Shown: positions 34,622-44,446 of the stretch, one piece after another
Position numbering within the stretch: the first letter of the stretch is position 1
How the letters are laid out: the number at the start of each line of letters is the position of its first letter
Source of the DNA: Candidatus Acidiferrales bacterium
GTDB lineage: Bacteria > Acidobacteriota > Terriglobia > Acidiferrales > UBA7541
NCBI GenBank assembly: GCA_030037525.1
Contig: JASHRC010000152.1
Location: 1-54,594 of the forward strand
Direction of reading: 5' to 3'
DNA length: 54,594 nucleotides
Made by a program: the position numbers and the translations under genes
Notes under the pieces: model-generated
Database searches by the model: none
Told to the model about the DNA's origin: nothing
Seen by the model: only the letters and a program-made list of their open reading frames with translations

Positions 34622-34945
34622 ATGGAAATGTTCTTGATGGTTTCGTGCATGAGTATGTTAGCTCTCGCTGTAACAGCCATCGCATTTGGGGCGGCAACAC
34701 GTCCGGAGAAATCCTCTTCTGCTGATCAACTTGAGCTTCGACCAGCAGCCAAGGCAGTGGCCCCCGGACGGTTCTTTGTCGATCAGGTCTTGCCTTCTCA
34801 ACCGCAGACTTATGTCCCAACCGAAGTGCTGCTGGCACAAATTGACCACCACGTTCGATTGGAGCAGGCGGCTGCACAGTCCTTTCTCGAGGCTCCCTCG
34901 CACACTCAGTTGCACACAAAGACGACCACCCCATTCGTAAATTGA
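34622..34945 (+). CDS. Small membrane-anchored protein, unknown function
   Basis: A 107-residue protein with one N-terminal membrane segment (SCMSMLALAVTAIAFGAA) and a soluble tail containing a short helix (TEVLLAQIDHHVRLEQAA). The ATG follows a near-perfect Shine-Dalgarno GGAGGTGAT seven bases upstream, good evidence that it is translated. It is 10 bases before the cyclic-nucleotide-binding gene and so forms an operon with it. I recognise no family. Confidence 0.65.
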   Translation: MEMFLMVSCMSMLALAVTAIAFGAATRPEKSSSADQLELRPAAKAVAPGRFFVDQVLPSQPQTYVPTEVLLAQIDHHVRLEQAAAQSFLEAPSHTQLHTKTTTPFVN

Positions 34946-34955
34946 GGCTCCGGCC

Positions 34956-35459
34956 ATGATCTACGAGCGACCGGAGCTGCTGAAGGATCTCACGGCAGAG
35001 GAAACTCAAGAGGTTCTAGCGCTGGGAACCAAGATGACCGTGCCGAGCGGAGGTTCCCTGTTTCGGCTTGGAGATCCTGCCGACCGCCTTTATCTGATTG
35101 AGCGGGGGCAGATTACGCTCACGCTTCCCATGCGCGTGCGAGGGAAAGACCAAGATGTGATCGTCGAGGAGACGACCTCGGGTCAGGCCGTCGGCTGGTC
35201 CGCCCTGATTCCGCCGTATAAATTCACGCTAGCCGCCACCGCTCCGCTCGAAACGGTGATCATCGCTCTGCCGCGGGAGGCGTTGCGCAAGTACTTCGCT
35301 GCGAATCCGGCAGTCGGCTACAAAGTCACTTTGAATTTGGCTGTTGTCGTCGGCCATCGCCTGCAGCTGTTCCAGGCCATGTGGTTGCGAGAGATGCAAC
35401 GCACCGTCGAAAAGCACGCCACGCAGATCGCGGGTCCTGGCCACAACGATTACGGTTAG
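34956..35459 (+). CDS. Cyclic-nucleotide-binding-domain protein lacking a DNA-binding domain
   Basis: A 167-residue protein with a CRP-type effector domain: the beta-roll (GSLFRLGDPADRLYLIERGQ), the PBC-like region (GQAVGWSALIPP) and a long C-terminal helix (VTLNLAVVVGHRLQLFQAM). No helix-turn-helix follows, so it cannot act as CRP does; it may be a sensor subunit that binds partner proteins. Neither the Arg-Ala nor Glu expected for cAMP binding (RSA-like) is obvious at ALIPPYKF, so the ligand is unclear. It sits between the small membrane protein and a decayed Rieske gene. Confidence 0.8.
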   Translation: MIYERPELLKDLTAEETQEVLALGTKMTVPSGGSLFRLGDPADRLYLIERGQITLTLPMRVRGKDQDVIVEETTSGQAVGWSALIPPYKFTLAATAPLETVIIALPREALRKYFAANPAVGYKVTLNLAVVVGHRLQLFQAMWLREMQRTVEKHATQIAGPGHNDYG

Positions 35460-35473
35460 ACGGAGCTCAGCCC

Positions 35474-35929
35474 ATGGCCGCTGAACCGAAACCCCAGGCC
35501 AAGCCGCCGCGTCGGCGAGTGGTCGAAACGCACCTCGGCAGCCGCCTACTTGCTTCGCTTGGGTCTTTCCTTATCCCGTATTTCGGCACCTAATCCCGCC
35601 GCCCGTTGCGGAATTGGGAGGCCACCAGGTCGTTGCCGCCAAGAAGGACGAACTGAACTCAGCCAAGATCTTTCGCTTCGGCAGCCGCCCAGGCCTGCTG
35701 ATCAGGAACAGCGACGGAAGTTATCGAGCACTTTCGGCCACCTGCACGCACCTGGGCTGCATTGTGCAATACCGAAGTGACTTGCAGCAGGTCTGGTGTG
35801 CCTGCCACAACGGACTCTATGATCTCAACGGCCGCAACATTTCAGGCGCCCCCACGGCCGCTCGAACAATATGAAGTCCACTTGCAGGAAGACGATGTGC
35901 TGGTCTCCCGGAGGCGGGCGCGAGCGTGA
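35474..35929 (+). pseudogene. Frameshifted Rieske iron-sulfur protein
   Basis: An N-terminal segment with basic residues and RLLASLGSFL runs into a stop at 35590. One frame over, VFRHLIPPPVAELGG continues it, followed by intact cluster motifs CTHLGC and CACHNG. A second shift after ISGAP is needed to reach RPLEQYEVHLQEDDVLVSRR and a stop at 35927. So two single-base-scale lesions break what would be about 150 residues. The order of motifs follows the intact Rieske at 27816-28313 (compare LYPVIRYLIPP and VQYRPDL with VFRHLIPPP and VQYRSDL). No cytochrome b gene follows. Confidence 0.82.
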
Positions 35930-36266
35930 AATCCAGCTTCCGGTGTTCATCCACTTGCAACACGATATTCTTGTTCTCGGCAGGCTGAAAACCCTGGAAG
36001 GAGACGCGGATGGTGTAGGTTTCCCGCGGCATCAGCGTAATCAGGTGGTAGCTGCCCTGATCGGTTTTGGCGTCGCGAACAGCGCCTGTGTCCTGGGAAA
36101 TCGCCTGCACCAACGCTCCCGATACGGCTGCGCCTGATTTATCCACAACTGCGCCGGAGAGGCTCGCCGTCGCCTGACCGTAGGCTTTTGGAACGATCGC
36201 CCATAGGAGAGTACACACCAGCAGAAAGAAAAATTCTCCTGCTTTTCTTCCACACCCCTTTCGCAG
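35922..36266 (-). pseudogene. 5' remnant of a TonB-type receptor (CarbopepD N-terminal domain)
   Basis: Minus-strand translation gives a signal peptide-like stretch (EFFFLLVCTLLWAIVPKAYG), then ATASLSGAVVDKSGAAVSGA, and a Gly-rich beta-sandwich of carboxypeptidase regulatory type with YTIRVSFQGFQ and ending VLQVDEHRKLDFTL. This is the usual N-terminus of the large Oar-like receptors of Acidobacteriota and relatives. The plug and barrel are absent: the homology stops at LDFTL (35922), within eight bases of the end of the decayed Rieske gene on the other strand. No good start codon is present. Confidence 0.65.
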
Positions 36267-36473
36267 AACCAGCGGTTTAGCGGTTTGCGGACACCCTTCT
36301 GTGATCGGCCTGATGTCCAGGGCGGGAACCGGATTGACGGGCCCCAGACGCTTTCCTATACTCAACCATTGTTGCGGCCCTGCCGCTCTCCCCCTGCGCT
36401 TTTCCTGCCAGATTCCGAAAAGGCGAAAGGCGGACTGAACCCGGGGCCATTTTCGCTTTCGAGAACCGTTGCG

Positions 36474-37784
36474 ATGACTGAAGTGACTTGCAGGCGCGAA
36501 ATCGATCTGGAAATTCCCGCCGAAAACGTACAGAAGGAGACCGAAAAGGTCGCCCGCGACATTGCGCGAATCGCCCGGATTCCCGGCTTCCGTCCCGGCA
36601 AGGCACCGGTAGCTCTGGTGCGGCGTCGATTTGCAGACGATATTCAGGGCGAAGTGGTGCAGTCGCTGGTTCCCGAGTATCTCGAGAAAGCTCTCGGCGA
36701 AAAGAAACTCGTGCCCATCACGCGACCCGAGGTCGACAAAATTGATTTCAAGGACGGCGAGCCGCTCAGGGTTCACGCGATTTTCGAAGTTCTGCCTGAA
36801 TTTGAGCTCGGCGATTACAAGAATCTGGAAATACAAATCGACGAGATCGAAATCGGCGACGCGCAGGTGGGCAAAACGCTCGAGGAAATGCGCGAGCGCG
36901 CCGCGACGTTCGTCCCCGTGGAGGGGCGTCCGGCCCAGGACGGCGATTCTGTCCTGGTGAAATTGACCGGCACGCCTCGGGGCGGCGGCGAGGTGGTTCA
37001 TGTCGATAACGTTCTCGTTCCGCTCGGTGCGGAAGAGACGCTCCGAGCCTTCACGGAAAATCTCCGAGGCGCCTCGGTAGGGGAGAAAAAGCAGTTCGAA
37101 GTCGCCTACCCGGCCGATTATCCGGACGCGAAGCTGGCCGGCAAAACGTTGGATTACACAGCCGAGGTCGAAGCAATTAAAGAGAAGAAGTTGCCCGAGC
37201 TCAACGACGAATTCGCCAAGGACGTCGTCGGAGCACCTTCTGCGGAAGGAGGCGCTCCCAGCGGCGTGACCACTCTCGCCCAATTGCGCGGCAAGATTCG
37301 CGAGGGGCTCGACCTGGCCAAGGAGGAACGGCAGAAATCGCAGGCCGCGGAGCGGATTTTGGGACAGCTGGTCAAGCAGCACGATTTCCCGGTGCCGGAA
37401 GCGCTGGTGGAGAGCCAGATGGACACGCGACTGGAACGTACGGTGCGGTCGCTGGCGGCTCAGGGTGTGGATCCGCGGGCGGTCAATGTCGATTGGACTG
37501 CACTGCGGCGCCAGCAGCGGGACCGCGCCGTCGCCGACGTGAAGGCCGAGCTGATTCTCGATCGGATTGCCACGGCCGAGAAGATCGACGTGACGGATCA
37601 AGATGTCGACCAGGAGATCGCGGTGCTGGCCGAGCGTAGCGGTGAGTCCGCAACCGCGTTGCGCGCTCGCTTGACAAAGCAGGGAGCGCTCGCTAGGATG
37701 AAATCGAAGCTGCGAAGCGATAGAACGATCGAGTGGCTCTACCGCACGTCCCGAATCGAAAAGACAGCCAAGGGTGAAAAGTAA
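36474..37784 (+). CDS. tig: Trigger factor
   Basis: A 436-residue ribosome-associated chaperone and peptidyl-prolyl isomerase. The N-terminal ribosome-binding signature GFRPGKAP is at residues 43-50, the FKBP-type isomerase domain covers about residues 155-240, and the helical chaperone C-terminus follows. The ATG at 36474 fits the family start ([15 protein letters not shown]); its ribosome site is weak. It leads the tig-clpP-clpX-lon order common in bacteria. Confidence 0.95.
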   Translation: MTEVTCRREIDLEIPAENVQKETEKVARDIARIARIPGFRPGKAPVALVRRRFADDIQGEVVQSLVPEYLEKALGEKKLVPITRPEVDKIDFKDGEPLRVHAIFEVLPEFELGDYKNLEIQIDEIEIGDAQVGKTLEEMRERAATFVPVEGRPAQDGDSVLVKLTGTPRGGGEVVHVDNVLVPLGAEETLRAFTENLRGASVGEKKQFEVAYPADYPDAKLAGKTLDYTAEVEAIKEKKLPELNDEFAKDVVGAPSAEGGAPSGVTTLAQLRGKIREGLDLAKEERQKSQAAERILGQLVKQHDFPVPEALVESQMDTRLERTVRSLAAQGVDPRAVNVDWTALRRQQRDRAVADVKAELILDRIATAEKIDVTDQDVDQEIAVLAERSGESATALRARLTKQGALARMKSKLRSDRTIEWLYRTSRIEKTAKGEK

Positions 37785-37827
37785 CTTCGATCCGGGATTC
37801 CTCAGCGCGCAAGATATTTTTTTCCAC

Positions 37828-38448
37828 ATGAGACAAACTGACGACGCGAGTCCGCGTGCCACGACCCTGGTTCCCATGGTCGTCGAACAGACGAACCGCG
37901 GTGAACGGGCCTACGACATCTATTCACGTCTGCTGAAGGACCACATCATCTTCATCGGCACGCCGATTGACGATCATGTAGCCAACCTGGTCACCGCCCA
38001 ATTGCTCTTTCTCGAGTCCGAGGACCCGGAAAAAGACATTTCCCTGTACATCAACTCCCCGGGCGGCTCCATCTCGGCCGGGATGGCCATCTACGACACG
38101 ATGCAGTTTGTTCGGCCCGATGTGGTAACTTATTGCATAGGCCAATGTGCTTCGATTGCTGCCGTTCTGCTTGCGGCCGGCAGCGCCAAGAAGCGTTACG
38201 CTCTGCCCAATTCCCGCGTGCTCATCCACCAGCCATGGATGTCGGGCCTTTCCGGCCAGGCCACCGACATCGACATTCACGCCAAAGAAATTCTCCGCAC
38301 CCGCGCGGCGCTCAATCGCCTGCTGGCACATCACACGGGACAGCCGCTCGAGAAGATCGAAAGGGACGTGGAGCGCGATTTCATCATGACGCCAGAGCAG
38401 GCCAAGGCCTACGGCATTGTGGATGAGATCATCACCAAGCACCGATAA
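37828..38448 (+). CDS. clpP: ATP-dependent Clp protease proteolytic subunit
   Basis: A 206-residue serine protease subunit that forms the Clp chamber. The catalytic Ser lies in [11 protein letters not shown], His in RVLIHQPW and Asp in [11 protein letters not shown]. The oxyanion-region Gly of the usual ASMGA motif is Ala here (ASIAA), and the preceding residue is Cys rather than Ala, which is a mild departure. I chose the ATG at 37828; a GTG at 37774 overlapping the end of tig would add 18 residues and cannot be excluded. Confidence 0.95.
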   Translation: MRQTDDASPRATTLVPMVVEQTNRGERAYDIYSRLLKDHIIFIGTPIDDHVANLVTAQLLFLESEDPEKDISLYINSPGGSISAGMAIYDTMQFVRPDVVTYCIGQCASIAAVLLAAGSAKKRYALPNSRVLIHQPWMSGLSGQATDIDIHAKEILRTRAALNRLLAHHTGQPLEKIERDVERDFIMTPEQAKAYGIVDEIITKHR

Positions 38449-38566
38449 TGGCGTTCCAATCGGTTAGTAGCGGAGGCGATGAATCGCGGGACGGAGAGCG
38501 ATTTCTGTCCTACAATGGGCAGCAGGTTCATCGCTGGGCTGGCTTCAAGCGAAAGGGGCTTTGCCG

Positions 38567-39817
38567 GTGAAACGGTTCACCCCAGAAGAGCCGTTGCGTT
38601 GTTCCTTCTGCCATAAAACGCAGGAGCAAGTGGAGAAGCTGATCAGCTCTCCCTCCGAGTATCCGCGTTCCTACATCTGCAACGAGTGCGTGGGCGTTTG
38701 CCAGCAGATCCTCGAGGACGAAAAGCGCGAGCAGGCGTCTCCGGCGAATCGGCGCCTTCCGCGCCCGCCGGAGATCAAAGGCTTCTTGGACGGATACGTC
38801 ATCGGGCAGGACAAGACCAAGAAAAAGCTGGCGGTGGCGGTTTACAACCACTACAAACGAATCTTTCTCAACCGCCAGCCGGGCGAGGTGGAACTGACCA
38901 AATCGAATATTTTGCTGATCGGGCCCACCGGCACAGGGAAGACCCTTCTGGCACAAACGCTTTCGCGAATGCTCGACGTGCCGTTCGCCATCGTGGACGC
39001 CACCACCTTGACGGAAGCGGGCTACGTCGGCGAGGATGTCGAGAACATCATCCTGAAACTCCTGCAGGCTGCCGATGGCGACGTCCAAAAGGCCCAGCAA
39101 GGCATCATATATATTGACGAGATCGATAAGATTTCAAAAAAGGACGAGAACCCCTCGATTACGCGGGACGTTTCCGGGGAAGGCGTACAGCAGGCGCTGC
39201 TCAAGATTCTCGAGGGCACGGTGGCGAATGTTCCGCCACAGGGCGGGCGCAAGCACCCCCATCAGGAGTTCACGCCCGTCGACACTACGAATATCTTGTT
39301 CGTTTGTGGGGGAGCCTTTGTGGGGCTGGAAAAGATCATTGAACGGCGGGTGGGACAGAAATCGCTGGGGTTCCACGCCGACGCGCAGCCGGCGACACCG
39401 TCGCGCCGCAACATCGAGATATTGGAACAGGTGCAGCCGACCGACCTGATTCGCTACGGGTTGATACCCGAGTTTGTAGGGCGGCTGCCGGTGGTGGGAG
39501 TGTTGAGCGATCTCGACAAAGGCGCGCTGGTGAGGATTCTGACGGAACCCAAGAATGCTTTGGTGCGTCAATATCAAAGACTCTTCGAGTTTGAAAACGT
39601 CCGCCTCCGCTTCACCGACGACGCTCTCGAGACCGTGGCCGATCTGGCGCTTCAGCGCAAAGTGGGCGCGCGCGGCCTGCGCATGATCCTGGAGGATCTG
39701 ATGCTGGAGATGATGTATCACATGCCGGCGCAGCGGAAGCTCCGCGACTTCGTTGTGACTGCAGACATGGTGAAGGGCCACGAGATCAATTGGAGCCTGC
39801 TGGAAAAGGCGGGCTAA
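38567..39817 (+). CDS. clpX: ATP-dependent Clp protease ATPase subunit
   Basis: A 416-residue AAA+ unfoldase that feeds substrates to ClpP. The N-terminal zinc-binding domain has CSFCHK and CNECVGVC. Walker A is GPTGTGKT, Walker [11 protein letters not shown], and the GYVGEDVE loop and sensor regions are present. I chose the GTG at 38567, with AAGGGG eight bases upstream; a TTG at 38561 is closer to that site than normal. It follows clpP by 118 bases. Confidence 0.96.
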   Translation: MKRFTPEEPLRCSFCHKTQEQVEKLISSPSEYPRSYICNECVGVCQQILEDEKREQASPANRRLPRPPEIKGFLDGYVIGQDKTKKKLAVAVYNHYKRIFLNRQPGEVELTKSNILLIGPTGTGKTLLAQTLSRMLDVPFAIVDATTLTEAGYVGEDVENIILKLLQAADGDVQKAQQGIIYIDEIDKISKKDENPSITRDVSGEGVQQALLKILEGTVANVPPQGGRKHPHQEFTPVDTTNILFVCGGAFVGLEKIIERRVGQKSLGFHADAQPATPSRRNIEILEQVQPTDLIRYGLIPEFVGRLPVVGVLSDLDKGALVRILTEPKNALVRQYQRLFEFENVRLRFTDDALETVADLALQRKVGARGLRMILEDLMLEMMYHMPAQRKLRDFVVTADMVKGHEINWSLLEKAG

Positions 39818-39886
39818 CGCTCGAGGGCCCTTGCGATCCACCGATCGTTTGAGATGTCCGTGATTTGCTGTGAGCAAAGGATTTGA

Positions 39887-42295
39887 ATGTTCAATAGGGA
39901 AAAAGTCGAGGTAAAGCGCGTACCGATGATGCCGGTGCGGGATATGGTCATCTTCCCGGAGATGATGCACCCGTTCATCGTCGGGCGGGAGGCGTCGGTG
40001 CGCGCCCTGGAAGAGGCGCTGGCGGGCGACAAGAAGATCTTTCTGGCCACCCAACACGATGCCTCGGTCGATGATCCGAAGCCGGAAGAGATCTACCAGG
40101 TAGGGACGCTCGCCAATATCGTCCAGAGCGTAAAGCTTCCCGACGGCAACATCAAAGTTCTGGTCGAAGGCACCGAACGAGCGCGGATCGTGCAGGTGGC
40201 CAACGACGAAGGCTTTTTCCGCGCCACGATTCGTCTGGCGCCGGTGCGAGCCGAATCGTCGCCGGAAACCAAGCAAGCTGCCGAGCGGGTCACCAATCTT
40301 TTCGAACAATATGTGAAGCTTTCGCAAAGTCTGAACTATGACACGATGATTGCCGCAGTTCGCGTGGAGGATCCCGGCAAGTTGACCGACGCGATCGCCG
40401 CCAACCTCCAGATCCCCGTCGAGCAGAAGCAGGAATTGCTGGAGATTTTCGAGCCTCTGGAGCGCCTGCATCGCATCGCCGATATTCTGGAAGTCGAAAC
40501 CGAGAAGCTCAACGTCGACCGCTCCATCAACTCGCGCGTCAAGCGTCAGATGGAGCGCGCCCAGAAAGAGTACTACCTCAACGAGAAGCTCAAGGCCATT
40601 CAGAAGGAGCTGGGTCGCGGCGAAGCCAGCGAAATCGAGCAGCTCAAGAAGAAAATCGAAACATCCGGCATGCCCGAGGGGCCCACCGAAAAGGCCATGC
40701 AGGAGCTGAAGCGGCTCGAAATGATGCCGCCGATGTCGGCCGAATCGACCGTCTCCCGCAATTATCTCGATTGGCTGCTGGCGGTCCCCTGGAAAAAGCG
40801 ATCGAAGGAGATCCGCGACATCAAGCGTGCCGAGCAGATTTTGAGCGAAGATCACTATGGGCTTGAAAAGATCAAAGAGCGCATTTTGGAGTATCTCGCC
40901 GTGCGCCAGTTGGTGAAGAACCCCAAGGGCTCCATCCTGTGCTTCCTCGGGCCTCCCGGCGTGGGCAAGACTTCGCTCGCCATGTCGATCGGCCGTGCCA
41001 CCGGTAGAAAATTCGTGCGCGTGTCGCTGGGCGGCGTCCGCGATGAGGCCGAAATTCGAGGCCATCGCCGCACCTACATCGGCGCCCTGCCCGGGCAGAT
41101 CATTCAGATGATGCGCAAGGCCGGAACCATCAATCCAGTTTTCGTGCTGGACGAAGTCGACAAGATGTCGATGGATTTCCGGGGCGACCCGTCGGCTGCT
41201 TTGATGGAAGTGCTCGATCCGGAACTCAACCACAGCTTCACCGACCACTACCTGGACGTCGAATACGATCTGTCCAAGGTGATGTTCATCTGTACGGCCA
41301 ATGTGCTGCACACCGTCCCGCAGCCTCTCCAGGATCGTATGGAGGTTCTGCGGCTGCCGGGCTACACCGAACTGGAAAAGCACCAGATCGCCCAGCGCTT
41401 CCTGGTGCCCAAGCAGCTGGCCGCGACCGGCGTGCGCAAACAGAACGTGCAGTTCACCGACGAGGCCATCACGCACATCATCCGCCACTACACGCACGAG
41501 GCGGGGGTTCGCAATCTCGACCGAGAAATTGCCAACATTTGCCGCAAGGTCGCCCGCAAGGTGGTGGCCGAGGGTCCCAGCTTCAGCAGCGAAATCACGG
41601 TGGCCAATGTGAATGAGTTCCTGGGCGTCTTGAAATACCGCGACCTATTCGCCGAGAAGAAAAACGAGGTCGGCCTGGCCACGGGCTTGGCTTGGACGGA
41701 AATAGGCGGACAGGTTTTGACGACCGAAGCCACCCTGATGCAGGGCAAAGGCCGCTTGACGCTTACCGGTAAACTCGGTGACGTGATGCAGGAGTCCGCG
41801 CAAGCGGGCATGAGTTACGTCCGCTCGCGCAGCCATCTGTTCGGCTTGTCGCACGACTTTTATCGCCACCTCGACATTCACGTCCATGTGCCCGAAGGGG
41901 CCATCCCCAAGGACGGCCCTTCGGCCGGCATCACGATTTGTACCTCGATCGTCAGCGCCCTCACTCGCATCCCGGCCCGCTGCGACGTCGCCATGACGGG
42001 AGAAATCACGCTTCGCGGCAAGGTACTGCCGATCGGTGGCGTGAAAGAAAAACTGCTGGCGGCGCACCGACTGGGGTTGCGCACGATCATTCTCCCGAAA
42101 GACAACGAAAAGGATCTGGCGGATATTCCGCCGGAGATTCAGGCGCAAATGTCCATCCGTTTCGTGGAGTCGATGGACGAGGTCCTCGAGTTCGCGCTGG
42201 AGCAGCCGCTGCCCATCGCTGGCCGCCCCCCGGTGGCCGGAGTGGAGCCCAAGTTCGGCGCGGATGTTGCACAGGATAATGAACTGACGAATTAG
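39887..42295 (+). CDS. lon: ATP-dependent protease Lon
   Basis: An 802-residue LonA. The N-terminal substrate domain begins [15 protein letters not shown], the AAA+ core has GPPGVGKTS and FVLDEVDKM, and the C-terminal protease domain shows the catalytic Ser in PKDGPSAG and Lys in [11 protein letters not shown]. Lon degrades damaged and regulatory proteins in the cytoplasm. The ATG follows AAAGGA at suitable spacing. Confidence 0.96.
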   Translation: MFNREKVEVKRVPMMPVRDMVIFPEMMHPFIVGREASVRALEEALAGDKKIFLATQHDASVDDPKPEEIYQVGTLANIVQSVKLPDGNIKVLVEGTERARIVQVANDEGFFRATIRLAPVRAESSPETKQAAERVTNLFEQYVKLSQSLNYDTMIAAVRVEDPGKLTDAIAANLQIPVEQKQELLEIFEPLERLHRIADILEVETEKLNVDRSINSRVKRQMERAQKEYYLNEKLKAIQKELGRGEASEIEQLKKKIETSGMPEGPTEKAMQELKRLEMMPPMSAESTVSRNYLDWLLAVPWKKRSKEIRDIKRAEQILSEDHYGLEKIKERILEYLAVRQLVKNPKGSILCFLGPPGVGKTSLAMSIGRATGRKFVRVSLGGVRDEAEIRGHRRTYIGALPGQIIQMMRKAGTINPVFVLDEVDKMSMDFRGDPSAALMEVLDPELNHSFTDHYLDVEYDLSKVMFICTANVLHTVPQPLQDRMEVLRLPGYTELEKHQIAQRFLVPKQLAATGVRKQNVQFTDEAITHIIRHYTHEAGVRNLDREIANICRKVARKVVAEGPSFSSEITVANVNEFLGVLKYRDLFAEKKNEVGLATGLAWTEIGGQVLTTEATLMQGKGRLTLTGKLGDVMQESAQAGMSYVRSRSHLFGLSHDFYRHLDIHVHVPEGAIPKDGPSAGITICTSIVSALTRIPARCDVAMTGEITLRGKVLPIGGVKEKLLAAHRLGLRTIILPKDNEKDLADIPPEIQAQMSIRFVESMDEVLEFALEQPLPIAGRPPVAGVEPKFGADVAQDNELTN

Positions 42296-42479
42296 AATCT
42301 TCGGCCCTCCGACACCCTGCTTGGCGGGTTCGGCCCGCGACCGAAGTCTAGGAATTTCGGGAAGTAAACCCGTTTCAAAATCTGGGATAGAGTGCCTCAA
42401 ACGAACGCGCCCGCCCCGGATCGATCTCACAGAAACCGCTGCGCCTGACGAAAGTCAGGCTTGCGAAGGAAAGAATCGA

Positions 42480-43739
42480 ATGAGTGTTAGCCTTGCAGAA
42501 CTAAAAGATAAGAACATCACCGATCTGGCAAAAATTGCCAAGGAGTTGAACATCCCCGGCTCCTCGGGCATGCGCAAGCAGGAGCTGATCTTCCAGATCC
42601 TTCGCGCCCAGACGGAAAAAAACGGCCTCATTTTTTCCGAGGGCGTTCTGGAGTGCCTGCCCGACGGCTTTGGTTTCCTCCGCGCGCCGGAATACAACTA
42701 TCTGCCTGGACCGGACGACATCTATGTCTCGCCTTCGCAGATTCGCAAATTCGACCTGCGCACCGGCGACACCGTCTCCGGCCAGGTCCGTCCGCCGAAG
42801 GACGGGGAGCGCTACTTCGCCCTCATCAAGGTGGAAGCGGTCAATTTCGAAGACCCCGAAGTAGCCCGCAACAAAATCTTCTTCGACAACCTGACACCGC
42901 TTTATCCGCAGGAGCGCATTCGCCTGGAGACCGCCAAAGAGAATCTCACCGGGCGCGTGCTGGACATGCTTTGTCCCATCGGTAAAGGTCAGCGTGGTTT
43001 GATCGTGGCGCCTCCGCGCACCGGGAAGACCATGATGCTGCAGTCCGTCGCCAATTCCATCACGGCCAATCATCCGGAAATCGCGCTGATCGTGCTGCTG
43101 ATCGACGAGAGGCCCGAAGAAGTCACCGACATGCAGCGCACGGTGAAAGGAGAAGTCATCAGCTCGACATTCGACGAGCCGCCGCAGCGTCACATTCAGG
43201 TCGCGGAAATGGTGCTGGAAAAGGCCAAGCGCCTGGTCGAGCACAAGCGCGACGTGGTCATCCTGCTCGACTCGCTCACGCGCCTGGGCCGCGCCTACAA
43301 CGCCGTGACCCCGCCTTCGGGCAAGGTCCTGTCCGGCGGGATCGACGCGAATGCCCTGCAGCGCCCGCGCCGCTTCTTCGCCGCCGCGCGAAACGTGGAA
43401 GAAGGCGGATCGCTCACGATTATCGCCACGGCCCTGATCGATACCGGCAGCCGCATGGATGATGTCATCTTCGAAGAGTTCAAGGGTACCGGCAACATGG
43501 AGATTAACCTCGATCGCCGTTTGGTCGACAAACGCGTCTTCCCCACGATCGACATCAATCGTTCCGGGACGCGAAAGGACGAACTGCTTCTGCCGGCCGA
43601 GGAGCTAAACCGCATCTGGGTGCTGCGCAAGGTGCTCAGCCCGCTTTCGACCGTTGAGGCCATGGAGCTTCTTCTCGGCCGCCTGGCCAAGACCAAGACC
43701 AACGGGGAATTCCTTGCCTCGATGTCGAGCCCGTCCTAG
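42480..43739 (+). CDS. rho: Transcription termination factor Rho
   Basis: A 419-residue RNA-dependent ATPase helicase that ends transcription at Rho-dependent sites. The N-terminal RNA-binding domain begins [20 protein letters not shown]; the cold-shock-like fold follows. The ATPase core has Walker [18 protein letters not shown] and [12 protein letters not shown]. The ATG at 42480 has AAGGAAAG upstream, so I ignore the longer open frame before it. It is of ordinary length, without the large insertion seen in some phyla. Confidence 0.96.
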   Translation: MSVSLAELKDKNITDLAKIAKELNIPGSSGMRKQELIFQILRAQTEKNGLIFSEGVLECLPDGFGFLRAPEYNYLPGPDDIYVSPSQIRKFDLRTGDTVSGQVRPPKDGERYFALIKVEAVNFEDPEVARNKIFFDNLTPLYPQERIRLETAKENLTGRVLDMLCPIGKGQRGLIVAPPRTGKTMMLQSVANSITANHPEIALIVLLIDERPEEVTDMQRTVKGEVISSTFDEPPQRHIQVAEMVLEKAKRLVEHKRDVVILLDSLTRLGRAYNAVTPPSGKVLSGGIDANALQRPRRFFAAARNVEEGGSLTIIATALIDTGSRMDDVIFEEFKGTGNMEINLDRRLVDKRVFPTIDINRSGTRKDELLLPAEELNRIWVLRKVLSPLSTVEAMELLLGRLAKTKTNGEFLASMSSPS

Positions 43740-43842
43740 GCTGCTCGCAACGCGCTCCCTGGCCCGGCGCACCCGATTGCGCTTGCCCCGCCCTACGGCT
43801 TTTGATAGTCTCCGGCGCAACACACGTGCTGGGGAGATTGCC

Positions 43843-44328
43843 ATGCCACATTGCACGAAATGCGGTGCCACCATTGCAGACAACGCCGCCTTTTGCGGCA
43901 GCTGCGGTGCACCGGTGTCGGCACCAGCGGTCCCTCCAACCGCCCCGTCGCCGGCGGCCTCTGCCAACGCCCCATCCCAGCCGATGGCCGAGAATACGGC
44001 GGGCTTGCTCTGCTACATCGTCGGCTGGATCACCGGCATCATCTTCCTTGTGATCGACAAGCGTCCCTATGTGCGCTTTCACGCCGCGCAGTCGATTGTG
44101 GTCTTCGGCGGCCTTCACATCGTATCGATTGTTCTCAGCATGTTTTTCGGCGTCAGCATGTTTGCAACGGGTTTCGCCGGATTTTCAGCGACCTGGGCCA
44201 TCCTCGGCCTCATCAACATCGTCGCGCTGGTTCTGTGGATTCTGCTGATGATCAAGGCCTATCAGGGCGAGCGATTCCGCGTACCGGTTGCTGCGGACCT
44301 TGCCGAAAAGATCTTCGGCAAGCTTTAA
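43843..44328 (+). CDS. Zinc-ribbon membrane protein, DUF4870 type
   Basis: A 161-residue protein. A zinc ribbon with CTKCG and CGSCG (residues 4-22), a Pro/Ala-rich linker, then three membrane helices with the polar KRPYVRFHAAQS segment of the DUF4870 family. Function unknown; such proteins are widespread small inner-membrane proteins. ATG preceded by GGGGAG. It lies between rho and purA. Confidence 0.78.
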   Translation: MPHCTKCGATIADNAAFCGSCGAPVSAPAVPPTAPSPAASANAPSQPMAENTAGLLCYIVGWITGIIFLVIDKRPYVRFHAAQSIVVFGGLHIVSIVLSMFFGVSMFATGFAGFSATWAILGLINIVALVLWILLMIKAYQGERFRVPVAADLAEKIFGKL

Positions 44329-44446
44329 GCTCCTCGCGCGATTTGCTTTCCCTGTGCGTGCAGCGTAGGATTGGGAACGGGTGCCTATCGCCTCTGCCCT
44401 CCTGTAATGTTTCTCGTGTGAGCTGGAACGGGAAGGTACGAGTTGT

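Noticed and set aside
35817-37877. A 686-codon open frame on the minus strand across tig
   Set aside because: Beyond the receptor remnant at its 3' part it lies antisense to trigger factor, whose family motifs are clear. The antisense translation has no domain and arises from GC-rich codon use.
39134-41497. A 787-codon open frame antisense to clpX and lon
   Set aside because: Both plus-strand genes have complete motifs; the antisense protein is His/Leu/Arg-rich without any recognisable pattern.
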